A stretch of DNA of 23,688 nucleotides from JACXVD01 sp020446665 (GCA_041396905.1 JAWKXQ010000028.1:1-23688), one strand, 5' to 3'. Positions 7,569 through 16,656 are shown, numbered from the stretch's first letter. Notes: generated by a model from the letters alone, not told the origin. Translations and numbers: made by a program.

Positions 7569-8009
7569 TCAGGGCCTGTTGGAGCAAAGCCAGGATCGCC
7601 CTGGATCGACGATGAATCGCCGCCGCAACGCCATCCGGCCAACCAGCACCGGATACTTCATGTCGCTGCGATCGGCGAGGCTGAATTCCGTGCGAAAATG
7701 CGTTTCGCCGATGGCAAGGCGCGTCTTGACGATCAGCCGATCCTCCGCCGAACCATTGGAGCTGGTGATCACCCGCCTTTCGACATGGGGCGCCTCCACC
7801 ATCCGCGCCTCATGCCCGGCCCCCAGATCGAGCAGGAAGCGCACCCAGCGCTGGCCATCCCGCTCGAAAATCTCAGGCTCCAGCGCATGGAGAGAGGATG
7901 TCTGCGCCCCAGTATCGACCTTGGCGGCAAGGCCAGCCACACCCAGATCGGGCAGCGCCACGGCCTCGCGCCAGCCGAGCAGGGCCGGCGCGGGCTGTGG
8001 GCTTACCAT
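7569..8009 (-). CDS. rimB: Retropepsin-like endopeptidase (RimB / 'ATP-dependent zinc protease' Pfam family)
   Basis: The 146-residue protein has AKVDTGAQTSSLHA (about residues 29-42), a retropepsin-like Asp-Thr-Gly active site, followed by the family-typical YPVLVGRMALRRRFIVDP near the C-terminus. In Pseudomonas RimB acts with RimK on glutamylated S6, and the direct linkage to rimK here supports that role. AAGGG lies about 10 nt before the ATG. The first 7 nt overlap the 3' end of the M2 peptidase gene, so expression may depend on transcription through that gene. Older databases call this family an ATP-dependent zinc protease, which is a doubtful name. Confidence 0.88.
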   Translation of the reverse strand: MVSPQPAPALLGWREAVALPDLGVAGLAAKVDTGAQTSSLHALEPEIFERDGQRWVRFLLDLGAGHEARMVEAPHVERRVITSSNGSAEDRLIVKTRLAIGETHFRTEFSLADRSDMKYPVLVGRMALRRRFIVDPGRSWLCSNRP

Positions 8010-9863
8010 CCTTGCGGCTTGCCCTTGTTCTGCTCTTCCAGCCAGTCAATCAGCGGCGCGAAATATTCGATCAGCGCCTCGCCGCTCATTTCGCGGGTGC
8101 CGGTGAAGGCCTCAAGCGCATCGGGCCAGGGGCGGCTGGCGCCCATTTCCAGCATCGCGTTGAGATTCTGGCCGACCTCTTCATTGCCATAGAAGCTGCA
8201 ACGATGCAGCGGCCCTTCCCAACCGGCCTGCTCGCACGCGGCCTTGAAGAACTGGAATTGCAGAATGCGGGCGAGGAAATAGCGCGCATAGGGCGTGTTG
8301 CCGGGGATGTGATATTTCGCGCCCGGATCAAATGCGTCTGCGGGGCGGTCCACCGGCGGGGTGATCCCCTGATAATCGCGCTTCAGCCCGACCCACGCAT
8401 CATTATACTGATCGGGCGTGATCGAACCGTCAAACATCGCCCCAGCGCCATTTATCGACCAGTGGCAGGCCGCAAAGGGCAGGAAGGCCACCTTGTCCAT
8501 CGCCTGACGCAGCAGCAGGTCGATATCTCATCCCTGCCGGGCATGACCCCTACACCTTGAGCGGCATGCCGATCTGGACCGATATTCCGGGGCGGTCGAC
8601 AGCGCGATCATATCGCCACGGCCTCGTGGAAGCCAACGGTCTGCGCCGTTCAGGAGCAGAGATAGGGCTTCGATCCTTGTAGGCGCGCTGGTAATAATTG
8701 TGGCCCAGCTCGTGATGGATCACGACAAAGTCATATCCGCATTGCGTCATGCACACTCTTGATGCGAATATCGTCCGGTCGATGGTCCCATGCGCTGGCA
8801 TGGCAAACCACTTCAAGTGATCAGCAGGCTTGGTGAAGAGCGAGCGGGACCAGAATGTATCGGGTAGCGGGCAGTTCGGCAGGGAGAAGAAGCCCCCGCC
8901 CGCCTTGACCATGTCCATCCTTGCTCAGCCCCTTGGCCGCGATCAGATCGGTCAGATCGGCAGCTGGATAGTCGCCCTGATTGCGGGGCCACCAGCGCAG
9001 AGACGTTCCCATTCTGCGCCTGAGAGCGGCTCACAGGATCGGCACGGATCGGGTCGGTCTTTGGGCTGCACTTCGTCGCCATATTTCTCGTTGAGTTTCC
9101 AGCGGACATAGGTGTGCAGCGCCATGTAAAGCGGCTTCACCTCTTGCCACAGCCGCTCCATCTCGCCTGCAAATTCTTCCGGCGGCATGTCATAGCCGCT
9201 GCGCCACATCGCGCCCACATCGGCAAAGCCCAGTTCGCGCGCGCCTTCATTGGCGATGGCGACCATGCGGGCATAATCTTCTTTCATCGGTGTGCCGACA
9301 TTATCGTGCCAGCTGGCCCACATTTCCGCATATTCGGCAGGCGTGCGGTCGAGATTGCCCATTTCCGCTTCAATGTCAGACCCGCTGATAGCTTCGCCAT
9401 TCAGCGTGCCCTTGCCCTTGCCATATTGCGAATTGAGCCAGGTCGCGATTTCGTTCAGCTCAGTGGCTGCTCCTTCTGTCGTTGGCGCAGGCAGGACAAT
9501 GCCGTTGCGCAGGATGTTGAGCTTGCGATGCGTGTTGTAATCCAGCCCTTCGACCTGCGCATATTTGGCCGCTTCCAGCGCGTAATTCACGCTCTTTTCC
9601 GTGCCGATGGCACCATAGCGTGCGGCCAGCGCGTCAGAATCGTCAGTGATAAAGTTGGCGTTGATCCAGAACACCTTGCTCGCTTCGACAGAGAAATCGA
9701 ACAGGTCCTGTTCCACCCCTTCAACCCATTCCTTCGCCCCTTCAGGCGTCATCGGCGGGGCCGCTTCCGCACTCGCCGTGTCGGCAGGCTGGTGATTGTC
9801 AGCCAGTGCCGGAGAGGCAAGGCACAGGGCAATGGCGGAAAGCGCAGCGGGGGCGAATTTCAT
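8003..9863 (-). pseudogene. M2 family peptidyl-dipeptidase (ACE-like), multiple frameshifts
   Basis: The intact 5' part (9863 to about 9090) encodes a signal peptide (MKFAPAALSAIALCLASPALA) and the M2 N-terminal region; the intact 3' part (about 8430-8003) encodes SITPDQYNDAWVGLKRDYQG and YFLARILQFQFFKAACEQAGW. Between them the homology moves through all frames: TDPIRADPVS, then GDYPAADLTDLIAAKG, then DTFWSRSLFTKPAD, then VVCHASAWD, then DFVVIHHELGHNYYQRAY with the HExxH zinc site, then GFHEAV. At least eight small indels fall within about 650 bp. The span of 1861 bases equals about 620 codons, the usual M2 length, so little is missing. It would be a periplasmic dipeptidyl carboxypeptidase if intact. 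True decay and poor consensus sequence are both possible. Confidence 0.85.
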
Positions 9864-9928
9864 GAGAGAATTTCCTAAGCGACTGATTGTTTCGATTGCG
9901 ACCAGATTGGACGTGCAGGCCGACCAAA

Positions 9929-10447
9929 TCAAGCCGGTTTCCTGCTCAAGCGTTCGGCGGCAAGCGCAATGATGATACCGACAAAGCTGATCACCCATGC
10001 TGCCATCTTGACTGGTTGCAGCGTTGAATGGATCGCAGCGTAGCTGTCACTGCCCTCGCCCGCCAACAATTCCTTCAGCTGCAGGATTGTCTCGCCAAGG
10101 TCGCTGAGCAGGAAAAACACCGCTGCCCAGACGATTATATTGCCCAGAACCCGCACCGCGCCCTTGCCGTTGCGGCGGAACCAGAGCCCTCCCAGCCATG
10201 CGCCAAAGCTGTAAATCACGATAAAGAGCAGATCGGTCAGCATGGCCGTGCGGGCTTGGCCGAGCAGCCCGGCTGCCTCCCATTCCGCCTGGATACGGTT
10301 CACCTCTGCAGCACTGTTCGCTGCCTGGTGATCGAGTATCCCTCCCGGCACAGCGTCAATAGCAAGCGGGACATGGAAACTGTGGGTGATGCCAAAGGCG
10401 ATCAACCCGCCAATCCACCAGCCAAGGAAAGCCCTATAGCTCTTCAT
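9929..10447 (-). CDS. Four-helix integral membrane protein, unknown function
   Basis: The 172-residue protein has four predicted membrane helices: about 7-24, 68-88, 99-118 and 148-165. A polar loop between helices 1 and 2 contains a stretch rich in Ala, Glu and Gln (NSAAEVNRIQAEWEAAG). I do not recognise a named family. Its ATG overlaps the stop of the alpha/beta hydrolase as ATGA, so translation of the two is probably coupled. A 65-nt gap separates it from the M2 peptidase gene. Confidence 0.75.
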   Translation of the reverse strand: MKSYRAFLGWWIGGLIAFGITHSFHVPLAIDAVPGGILDHQAANSAAEVNRIQAEWEAAGLLGQARTAMLTDLLFIVIYSFGAWLGGLWFRRNGKGAVRVLGNIIVWAAVFFLLSDLGETILQLKELLAGEGSDSYAAIHSTLQPVKMAAWVISFVGIIIALAAERLSRKPA

Positions 10448-11187
10448 TGCAGGAAACTCACAAGTTGTTCGCCCAATGCACTTTCCGTCACCGAGCTCAT
10501 ATGTGTTCCCTGAATTTCTGCGAGTTGCGCATCGGGTAAGGCCTCTGCCAGCGCATGGGGCGACCCATTATCGCGATCCTCACTACCGCATAGCACGAGT
10601 GTGGGCATCGTAATCGCGGCCAGTTGCTCCGGCGTGGTGTCTCCGACCGACTGGAGCAACAATCGCGCCGCCACCCGGTCCACCTTTTGCGTTTTCATAA
10701 AGCTCTTGGCGAAAAAGGCCGGGTCGCCCATGTGTATCTCGTCATAGCGATCAATCGCGTCGATGAAGAAATGTGCGCGCCGCGCCCAGCCCGCCAGCCC
10801 TTCCAGCCCCATGCCTGAAAGTACCAGCCTGCGAGGTGCGAGACCGGATATTACCGCCCTGGCCGCAGTGCGCGAGCCGAGCGAGAAACCGACCAGATCG
10901 AATTCGCCCAAGCCGAACGATGTGACCAGAGCCTGCACATCGCGCACCAGAACATCTTCCGGATAATCCGCCGGTTCATGTGGCTTGGAACTGTGCCCAT
11001 GCGCCCGCAGATCAGGCATGACCACTTCAAACCCAGCCTCGACCAGTTTCGCCGCATGGCCGAAACGGACCCAATTGGTCTGTGCATCGGAAAACAGCCC
11101 ATGCAGCATCACGACTGGTCGCCCTGCGCCCATGCGATGCACCGCAAGTACGACGCCGTCAAAAGAGGCGATCATCTCAGTTGTCAT
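10444..11187 (-). CDS. Alpha/beta hydrolase
   Basis: The 247-residue protein shows the fold signatures of the family: VVMLHGLFSD (oxyanion HG at about 29-30), MPDLRAHGHSSKP, nucleophile elbow GFSLGS with Ser102, the acid region LVLCGSEDRDNGSP and the late His in IQGTHMSS. It is cytoplasmic, with no signal peptide. The substrate is unknown; esterase or lactonase activity is typical. I prefer the ATG at 11187 to a TTG at 11208 that would touch the upstream stop; neither has a clear Shine-Dalgarno sequence. It lies between a lipoprotein gene and the membrane-protein gene it overlaps. Confidence 0.85.
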   Translation of the reverse strand: MTTEMIASFDGVVLAVHRMGAGRPVVMLHGLFSDAQTNWVRFGHAAKLVEAGFEVVMPDLRAHGHSSKPHEPADYPEDVLVRDVQALVTSFGLGEFDLVGFSLGSRTAARAVISGLAPRRLVLSGMGLEGLAGWARRAHFFIDAIDRYDEIHMGDPAFFAKSFMKTQKVDRVAARLLLQSVGDTTPEQLAAITMPTLVLCGSEDRDNGSPHALAEALPDAQLAEIQGTHMSSVTESALGEQLVSFLQ

Positions 11188-11208
11188 GGACGGCAGGGCT
11201 AAGCCCAA

Positions 11209-11739
11209 TCAGCGGAAGATGCAATTTGTCCCGGCCCACAAGTCCGTAACCGGAGCATCCGGATCGTCGCTGGCAAACAGGCCGGAGACGATGGCATCGC
11301 CTTCACCCATGGTGAATTCCTCGCCAATAGTACTGTCGGCAAAGGGCGTGGCAGCATCGCCCAGCTCCGCGCGGGTTTCAGACGGCAAATAGGGCGCCCC
11401 ATTGGCCGACCACCCGACAAAGATGCCGTCCATGAAATTCAGCGTCAGCCCTTCATAGGCGGAAAATTCCATCGCCCCCGCGCCGCATTCGCCATTGGCA
11501 TCGCGTGATTGCGGCTCACCCAGCAACGGGATCAGCGTCGCTTCGGTCTCTGCGCGGGAGGAGCCGAACGGCACAGCAACATCCTCTGCGCCACCAGTCA
11601 GCGTGATTCCGCCCGCCCCCAACTGCGCACTTGCCTGCGCAACAGGGACAATATCCTCGTCTTGTGTGACTGTATCGGCTTGCTCTGCCCCGCTGCAGGC
11701 GGCCAACGCCAGGGCGAATGCCACGATAATCAGGCGCAT
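11209..11739 (-). CDS. Predicted lipoprotein, unknown function
   Basis: The 176-residue protein begins MRLIIVAFALALAACSG, a lipoprotein signal peptide with the lipobox ALAAC and lipidated Cys15. The mature part is acidic and has two further Cys, in GECGAG and at the C-terminus in GTNCIFR, which may pair in the periplasm. AGGAG lies 7 nt upstream of the ATG at 11739, which decides the start. I do not recognise the family. It is the first gene of the possible operon with the alpha/beta hydrolase and the four-helix protein, and is divergent from marR. Confidence 0.82.
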   Translation of the reverse strand: MRLIIVAFALALAACSGAEQADTVTQDEDIVPVAQASAQLGAGGITLTGGAEDVAVPFGSSRAETEATLIPLLGEPQSRDANGECGAGAMEFSAYEGLTLNFMDGIFVGWSANGAPYLPSETRAELGDAATPFADSTIGEEFTMGEGDAIVSGLFASDDPDAPVTDLWAGTNCIFR

Positions 11740-11802
11740 GGGTTGTCTCCTCTGATTGCTGGCAGACAAGCTAGGGTGACTGCCCTGCGCTGTCGATCCG
11801 TA

Positions 11803-11816
11803 GGGAAATCTTTCCC
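11803..11816. promoter_or_regulatory. Perfect 14-bp dyad between lipoprotein gene and marR
   Basis: GGGAAATCTTTCCC has 6-bp arms around TC. It lies in the divergent region, 64 nt from the lipoprotein start and 54 nt from the marR start. MarR regulators often bind dyads in such regions, so it is a candidate operator, but no second copy was seen. Confidence 0.3.
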
Positions 11817-11869
11817 CCGGCCATCATTAAAGCTTGCTCATTATAAGCCCCCTTATTATTTGCCGCGGA

Positions 11870-12313
11870 ATGGACAATATCGGATATCTCCTGGCTGATG
11901 CAGCGCGTCTCTTGCGGCGGCGCTTTGACCAGCAAGTACAGGGACATGGCGTAACCGGGCCACAGGCACGGCTGCTGCTCATCCTCAACGCGAATAGCGC
12001 CCAAACGCAGGCCTATTACGCTGATCAGATGGAAGTTGAGCCAATCACCCTGTGCCGGATGGTAGATCGGCTGGCGGAAGCGGGGCTGGTGGAACGTCGA
12101 CCCAGCCCGACAGATCGCCGCGCACGGCAATTATTTCTGACCAATGAAGGCCAGTCGCGGATTGAGCAATTGCGCGTGGATGTGGACGTGATGATCAATG
12201 ACATGATGCAGGGGCTGAGCCAGCAGGAACATGAGACCATGCTGAGCCTGTTACAGACAATCCGTGCAAATCTGGCCCCGCAGGAAATGATGCAGGAGGC
12301 AGCCCATGGCTGA
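11870..12313 (+). CDS. MarR family transcriptional regulator
   Basis: The 147-residue protein has a winged-helix domain: GVTGPQARLLLIL (helices 2-3), the recognition helix EPITLCRMVDRLAEAGLVER and the wing RRPSPTDRRARQLFLT, typical of MarR. It should act as a dimeric repressor, most simply of the efflux genes that follow. The ATG at 11870 was chosen over a TTG at 11834 because the extra residues are unlike the family; no Shine-Dalgarno sequence is visible before it. Its last 8 nt overlap the start of the emrA-like gene, which points to one operon under its own control. Confidence 0.88.
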   Translation: MDNIGYLLADAARLLRRRFDQQVQGHGVTGPQARLLLILNANSAQTQAYYADQMEVEPITLCRMVDRLAEAGLVERRPSPTDRRARQLFLTNEGQSRIEQLRVDVDVMINDMMQGLSQQEHETMLSLLQTIRANLAPQEMMQEAAHG

Positions 12314-13382
12314 AGCTGATCCCCAGATCTCCGGCGAAGCTGCAGCATCAGGCGATGCAGTACCTGCCAAGCCAAAGCGGAAGCTGGGCAAGCTCTTCCT
12401 GATGTTCTCCGCGCCCTTGCTCATCATCATTGCTGCGGGGGCCTATTGGTACTCGCTGCAAGGCCAGGTCAGTACGGACAATGCCTATGTAAAGCAGGAC
12501 AAGGTCGCGGTGAGCGCAGAAGTCAGCGGCAGACTGATTGATGTGCGGGTCAAGGAAGGTCAGGAAATTGAAGCTGGCGCCCTGTTGTTCCGGATTGATC
12601 CTGAACCCTATCAGCTGGAAATCCAGAGCGCACAGGCCGCTATCGCGGGCGCGCAGGCGAATGTGACCACGCTGTCCAATGATTCTGCTCTATCGGGGGC
12701 AGACATTGCAGCGGCACAGGAAGACATCGCCTTTACTCGCGCCACCCTGCAACGTCAGGAAGCCCTTTGGGCGCGCGGTTTCACGACCAAGGCTGATCTT
12801 GATGCGGCGCGCCATGGCGTAAACGAAGCGCAAGAACGGCTGCGTGCTGCTCAGGCCCGCCAGCGCGAAGCCCGCGCCCGGCTGGCCACGGGTGCTGCCG
12901 TTCCCGGCGAAAATCCGCAAGTCGCCGCTGCCCGGGCCAAACTGGCAACGGCGCAGCTCAACCTGTCACGCGCAGAAGTACGCGCACCGATCAGCGGGCA
13001 GGTGGCGGAATCGGACCGTCTGCAGCCCGGCCAGCAGGTCATTCCCGGCCTGCCCATGCTGACGCTGGTGGAAAGCCGCAGCAGCTATGTCGAAGCGAAT
13101 TTCAAGGAAACCGATCTGGCAGACATGCAGATCGGGCAACGCGCCGAAGTGAGCTTTGACGCTTATCCCGGCGTAAAACTGAAAGGTCGTGTTTCATCGA
13201 TCGGGGCCGGGACAGGTTCGGAATTCTCTGTCCTCCCCGCTCAGAACGCCACCGGCAACTGGGTGAAAGTGACGCAGCGTGTCCCGGTGCGCATCACCCT
13301 TGATGAGAAGAGCCCACGCCAGCTGATCGCCGGCCTTTCTTCGCACGTCACCGTGTTCACCAACGAGGACAAGGTCCGCTAG
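12306..13382 (+). CDS. emrA: EmrA/HlyD-type membrane fusion protein of a multidrug efflux pump
   Basis: The 358-residue periplasmic adaptor has a short Pro/Ala cytoplasmic tail, one membrane helix (about 29-48), a first lipoyl half (VSGRLIDVRVKEGQEIEAG, about 73-91), a long coiled-coil hairpin rich in Ala, Gln and Arg (about 98-215), a second lipoyl half (RAPISGQVAESDRLQPG) and a beta-barrel with NFKETDLADMQIGQ, typical of EmrA. It links the inner-membrane transporter to an outer-membrane channel. AGGAGG lies 6 nt before the ATG. No outer-membrane channel gene is in the window, so a TolC-like partner must be elsewhere. Confidence 0.9.
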   Translation: MAEADPQISGEAAASGDAVPAKPKRKLGKLFLMFSAPLLIIIAAGAYWYSLQGQVSTDNAYVKQDKVAVSAEVSGRLIDVRVKEGQEIEAGALLFRIDPEPYQLEIQSAQAAIAGAQANVTTLSNDSALSGADIAAAQEDIAFTRATLQRQEALWARGFTTKADLDAARHGVNEAQERLRAAQARQREARARLATGAAVPGENPQVAAARAKLATAQLNLSRAEVRAPISGQVAESDRLQPGQQVIPGLPMLTLVESRSSYVEANFKETDLADMQIGQRAEVSFDAYPGVKLKGRVSSIGAGTGSEFSVLPAQNATGNWVKVTQRVPVRITLDEKSPRQLIAGLSSHVTVFTNEDKVR

Positions 13383-13386
13383 GCCA

Positions 13387-14946
13387 GTGGCGAGCACCGC
13401 TATCCAACCGGGCAAGCCGACACCCGTCAACAATGCCGCCGCGCCCGTAACGGACGAGCCGCTGCTGCCGGTGGCTAATCACGCGCTGCTGCTGGTGGGC
13501 GTGATGATGGCATCGCTTGTCCAGATCCTCGACACGACGATTGCCAATGTTGCTCTGCCGCATATGCAATCTGCGCTGGGGGCAACACCGGAATCGGTGA
13601 CCTGGGTCCTCACCAGCTATATCGTTGCGTCGGCAGTGGCGATGCCGATCACAGGCTGGCTGGCGGATCACATCGGAGCGCGGCGGCTTTTCATCCTGTC
13701 CACAGCGGGTTTCGTGCTGACATCCATGGCCTGTGGGCTGGCACAGAACCTCGAAGAAATGGTGCTTTTCCGAACATTACAGGGCATTAGCGGGGCCTTT
13801 ATCGGGCCATTGTCGCAAAGCTTCATGCTCGATACGTCACGCCCAAGCCGCCATCCGCAAATGATGGCCTTGTGGGGCATGGGCGTGATGATCGGCCCGA
13901 TCATGGGGCCTGTTCTGGGTGGGTGGCTGACAGAGAACTTCGACTGGCGCTGGGTCTTCTTCGTGAATCTGCCGCTCGGGCTTTTCTCGCTATCGCTCAT
14001 GCTGGCCACTCTGCCCAAGCGACCCGCCATGCGCCGCAAGTTCGACCTCACGGGCTTCGCGATCGTCGGCCTGGGCCTGGCGTCCATGCAGCTTTTCCTC
14101 GACCGGGGCATGCAGATTGACTGGTTTGAATCGGGGGAGGCGTGGATTTACACCGGAATTGTGATTTCCTGCCTGTGGATGGGGACAATCCATTTCGCGA
14201 CCACCAAGAACTCTCTTTTCGACCCGCATCTTTTCGCTGACCGGAATTTCCTGATTTCCTGCGGCTTCATCCTCATGGTTGGCTGCGTCATGTATGCAAA
14301 CATGGCTCTGTTCGCTCCCATGATGCAGAATCTGCTTGGCTATAGCGTGATCGAGACTGGCACCTTGATGATGCCGCGAGGCGTCGGGGTCATGATCAGC
14401 ATGCAGGTGGCCGGATTGCTGATGCGCCGAGGCGTGGATGCCCGCATACTCGTTGCATCTGGCTTTCTGCTGATGATCTTTTCGCTCTGGCAGATGACCG
14501 GCTGGTCGCTTGATGTCGATAGTTACCACATCGTCGCTACCGGAGTGATTCAGGGATTGGGGATTGGCTTCATTTTCATGCCGCTCAACACCGTCGCTTT
14601 CGTAACCTTGCCGGCAAGGTTGCGTACAGACGGTGCAAGCCTGCTCAGCCTGATGCGCTCACTGGGCGGCTCGGTAGGCATTTCGATTGCAACTGTCATT
14701 TTGGGCCACAGCATCCAGACGAGCCATTCAGACTTGGCCAGCCATGTGACCAACGCTACCACCAGTGCCATAGATTTCTCTGCGGTTGACCGGTTCCAGG
14801 GGGTTGGTGAAGCAGCCCTCGTTGCTCTGGACGGGATGATTAACCGCCAGGCCGCCATGATCGCTTACATCAATGATTTCTACCTGATGATGTGTATGAG
14901 CGTCGCTGCCTTGCCATTGATTTTTCTCATGAAGATCAAGCGCTAG
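13387..14946 (+). CDS. emrB: DHA2-family MFS drug:H+ antiporter (EmrB/QacA type)
   Basis: The 519-residue protein is a 14-helix inner-membrane antiporter. It shows the acidic residue of helix 1 in QILDTTIANVALPHMQ (about 47-61), motif A GWLADHIGARRLF (about 90-102) and motif C GPIMGPVLGGW (about 172-182) followed by the EmrB-typical FDWRWVFFVNLPLG. It should pump hydrophobic drugs or acids together with the preceding adaptor. The start is GTG at 13387, 4 nt after the emrA stop. Its stop shares the bases CTAG with the stop of the convergent downstream gene. Confidence 0.92.
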   Translation: MASTAIQPGKPTPVNNAAAPVTDEPLLPVANHALLLVGVMMASLVQILDTTIANVALPHMQSALGATPESVTWVLTSYIVASAVAMPITGWLADHIGARRLFILSTAGFVLTSMACGLAQNLEEMVLFRTLQGISGAFIGPLSQSFMLDTSRPSRHPQMMALWGMGVMIGPIMGPVLGGWLTENFDWRWVFFVNLPLGLFSLSLMLATLPKRPAMRRKFDLTGFAIVGLGLASMQLFLDRGMQIDWFESGEAWIYTGIVISCLWMGTIHFATTKNSLFDPHLFADRNFLISCGFILMVGCVMYANMALFAPMMQNLLGYSVIETGTLMMPRGVGVMISMQVAGLLMRRGVDARILVASGFLLMIFSLWQMTGWSLDVDSYHIVATGVIQGLGIGFIFMPLNTVAFVTLPARLRTDGASLLSLMRSLGGSVGISIATVILGHSIQTSHSDLASHVTNATTSAIDFSAVDRFQGVGEAALVALDGMINRQAAMIAYINDFYLMMCMSVAALPLIFLMKIKR

Positions 14947-15599
14947 GCCACCAGCCCTTTTTGCTCCATCCGCCATTTGACCAGCTCGATCCGGTCTTGC
15001 CCGAAAAAGGGTTCGCCATCGAACACCAGCGTCGGTACGCCCCAATGGCCAGCTGCTTCCAGCGCCTGTTGGTTGGCGGCAATTTCGGCGTCGAGTGCAT
15101 CTGGCTCTGCAGCGACTTCCGCATCCAGTTCGGCAAGGTCCAGACCTGCCTGCATGGCCGCTTCAGAAAGGTGCTCGCCCTCGTGCCAGTTCTCCGCGCC
15201 GCCCCAGATCAGCGCCGCCGCCGCATGCGCGAAAGCAAGCCCGCTGCCCTCGCCCGCATCACGCCGCGCCGCCGCCTGCCCCAGCCGGGTGATGCGGCGG
15301 ATATAGGGCTGCTCTGCCGCAATCTGGCGGGTCGCAATATCCTGCACGATCGGGTCCGGGCGCGGCAGGCCAAAGGGCACACGATGAAACTGCGCCAACC
15401 GCGGCACATCGACCAGCAGATAGCGCAGCCAGTTGGGATGGTTTCGCTCAAAGAAATCCGGCTGCCGGATCGCCAGCGGATAGACTGGCTTCAGCGCGAT
15501 ATGCAGGTCATGCGCCTCTGCCAGAGCACGATAGCGCCCGATAGCGAGATAGCTATAGGGCGAACGAAAGCTGAAATAGAGATCTGCTGTCAGGGTCAT
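14943..15599 (-). CDS. DsbA-like / 2-hydroxychromene-2-carboxylate isomerase family protein
   Basis: The 218-residue thioredoxin-fold protein begins with FSFRSPYSYLAIGRY, the SPYSYL signature of HCCA isomerases and kappa-class GST relatives (Ser13 replaces the thiol Cys), and ends with GHWGVPTLVFDGEPFFGQDRIE, which carries the cis-Pro loop. Such enzymes use glutathione to isomerise aromatic ring-cleavage products. No aromatic degradation genes are nearby, so the substrate is open. It follows asd by 31 nt on the same strand and overlaps the stop of the convergent emrB-like gene by 4 nt. Confidence 0.85.
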   Translation of the reverse strand: MTLTADLYFSFRSPYSYLAIGRYRALAEAHDLHIALKPVYPLAIRQPDFFERNHPNWLRYLLVDVPRLAQFHRVPFGLPRPDPIVQDIATRQIAAEQPYIRRITRLGQAAARRDAGEGSGLAFAHAAAALIWGGAENWHEGEHLSEAAMQAGLDLAELDAEVAAEPDALDAEIAANQQALEAAGHWGVPTLVFDGEPFFGQDRIELVKWRMEQKGLVA

Positions 15600-15630
15600 G
15601 GGCCGATGCTAGGCCCATGACACCGATCTG

Positions 15631-16656
15631 TCAGCCCTTCTTGAGGTGCCGCTGGCCCAGCAGCTCCGCGATCTGCACGGCGTTGAGCGCAGCGCCCTTG
15701 CGCAGATTATCGGAAACGCACCACAGGGTCAGCCCGTTATCGACCGTCGGGTCTTCGCGCACGCGGCTTATATAGGTGGCCCCATCGCCCGCGCATTCCA
15801 CAGGAGTGACATAGCCGCCATCTTCGCGCTTATCGACCAGCATGACGCCGGGGGCCTCGCGCAGGATGTCTTGTGCCTCCGCCGCGCTGATTTCACGCTC
15901 GAATTCGATATTCACCGCTTCCGAATGGCCCACAAACACCGGAACACGCACGCAGGTGGCGTTCATCTTGACCTTGGGGTCGAGGATCTTCTTGGTCTCG
16001 ACCACCATCTTCCACTCTTCCTTGGTGGAACCGTCATCCATAAACACATCGATATGCGGGATGACGTTGAAGGCGATCTGCTTGGTGAATTTACGCGGCT
16101 CCACCGGGTCACCGACGAAGATTGCGCGGCTCTGTTCAAACAGCTCGTCCATGCCGGCCTTGCCTGCGCCGGACACGGACTGATAGGTGGAGACAACCAC
16201 GCGCTTGATCCCGGCCGCATCGTGCAGCGGCTTGAGCGCCACGACGAGCTGCGCGGTCGAGCAGTTGGGATTGGCGATGATGTTCTTCTTCTTGTAGTCA
16301 TCAATCGCATCCGGGTTCACTTCCGGCACGATCAGCGGCACATCGGGGTCCATCCGCCAATAGGAGGAATTGTCGATCACGACACAGCCCTGCGCCGCCG
16401 CCTTGGGCGCATATTCCTTTGCCGGGCCGCCACCTGCGCTGAACAGGGCGATATCATAGCCGGTGAAATCGAAATGCTCGATATTCTTGCATTTCAGCAT
16501 CTTGCCCGTGTCGCTAAATTCCACTTCCGAACCGGTCGAGCGTGCCGAGGCAACCGCTGCGACTTCATCACAGGGGAATTCACGCTCGGCGAGAATTGCC
16601 ATCATTTCACGTCCGACATTGCCGGTTGCTCCGACAACAGCCACCCGGTAGCCCAT
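15631..16656 (-). CDS. asd: Aspartate-semialdehyde dehydrogenase
   Basis: The 341-residue enzyme reduces aspartyl-4-phosphate with NADPH in the pathway to lysine, diaminopimelate, methionine and threonine. It shows the NADP motif VVGATGNVGREM (residues 7-18), the active-site Cys132 in IIANPNCSTAQ, the loop STYQSVSGAGKAGM and the substrate-binding stretch RVPVFVGHSEAVNIEF. AAAGGA lies about 8 nt before the ATG. The length is normal. It lies 75 nt downstream of the permease gene; no terminator is evident in that gap. Confidence 0.96.
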   Translation of the reverse strand: MGYRVAVVGATGNVGREMMAILAEREFPCDEVAAVASARSTGSEVEFSDTGKMLKCKNIEHFDFTGYDIALFSAGGGPAKEYAPKAAAQGCVVIDNSSYWRMDPDVPLIVPEVNPDAIDDYKKKNIIANPNCSTAQLVVALKPLHDAAGIKRVVVSTYQSVSGAGKAGMDELFEQSRAIFVGDPVEPRKFTKQIAFNVIPHIDVFMDDGSTKEEWKMVVETKKILDPKVKMNATCVRVPVFVGHSEAVNIEFEREISAAEAQDILREAPGVMLVDKREDGGYVTPVECAGDGATYISRVREDPTVDNGLTLWCVSDNLRKGAALNAVQIAELLGQRHLKKG

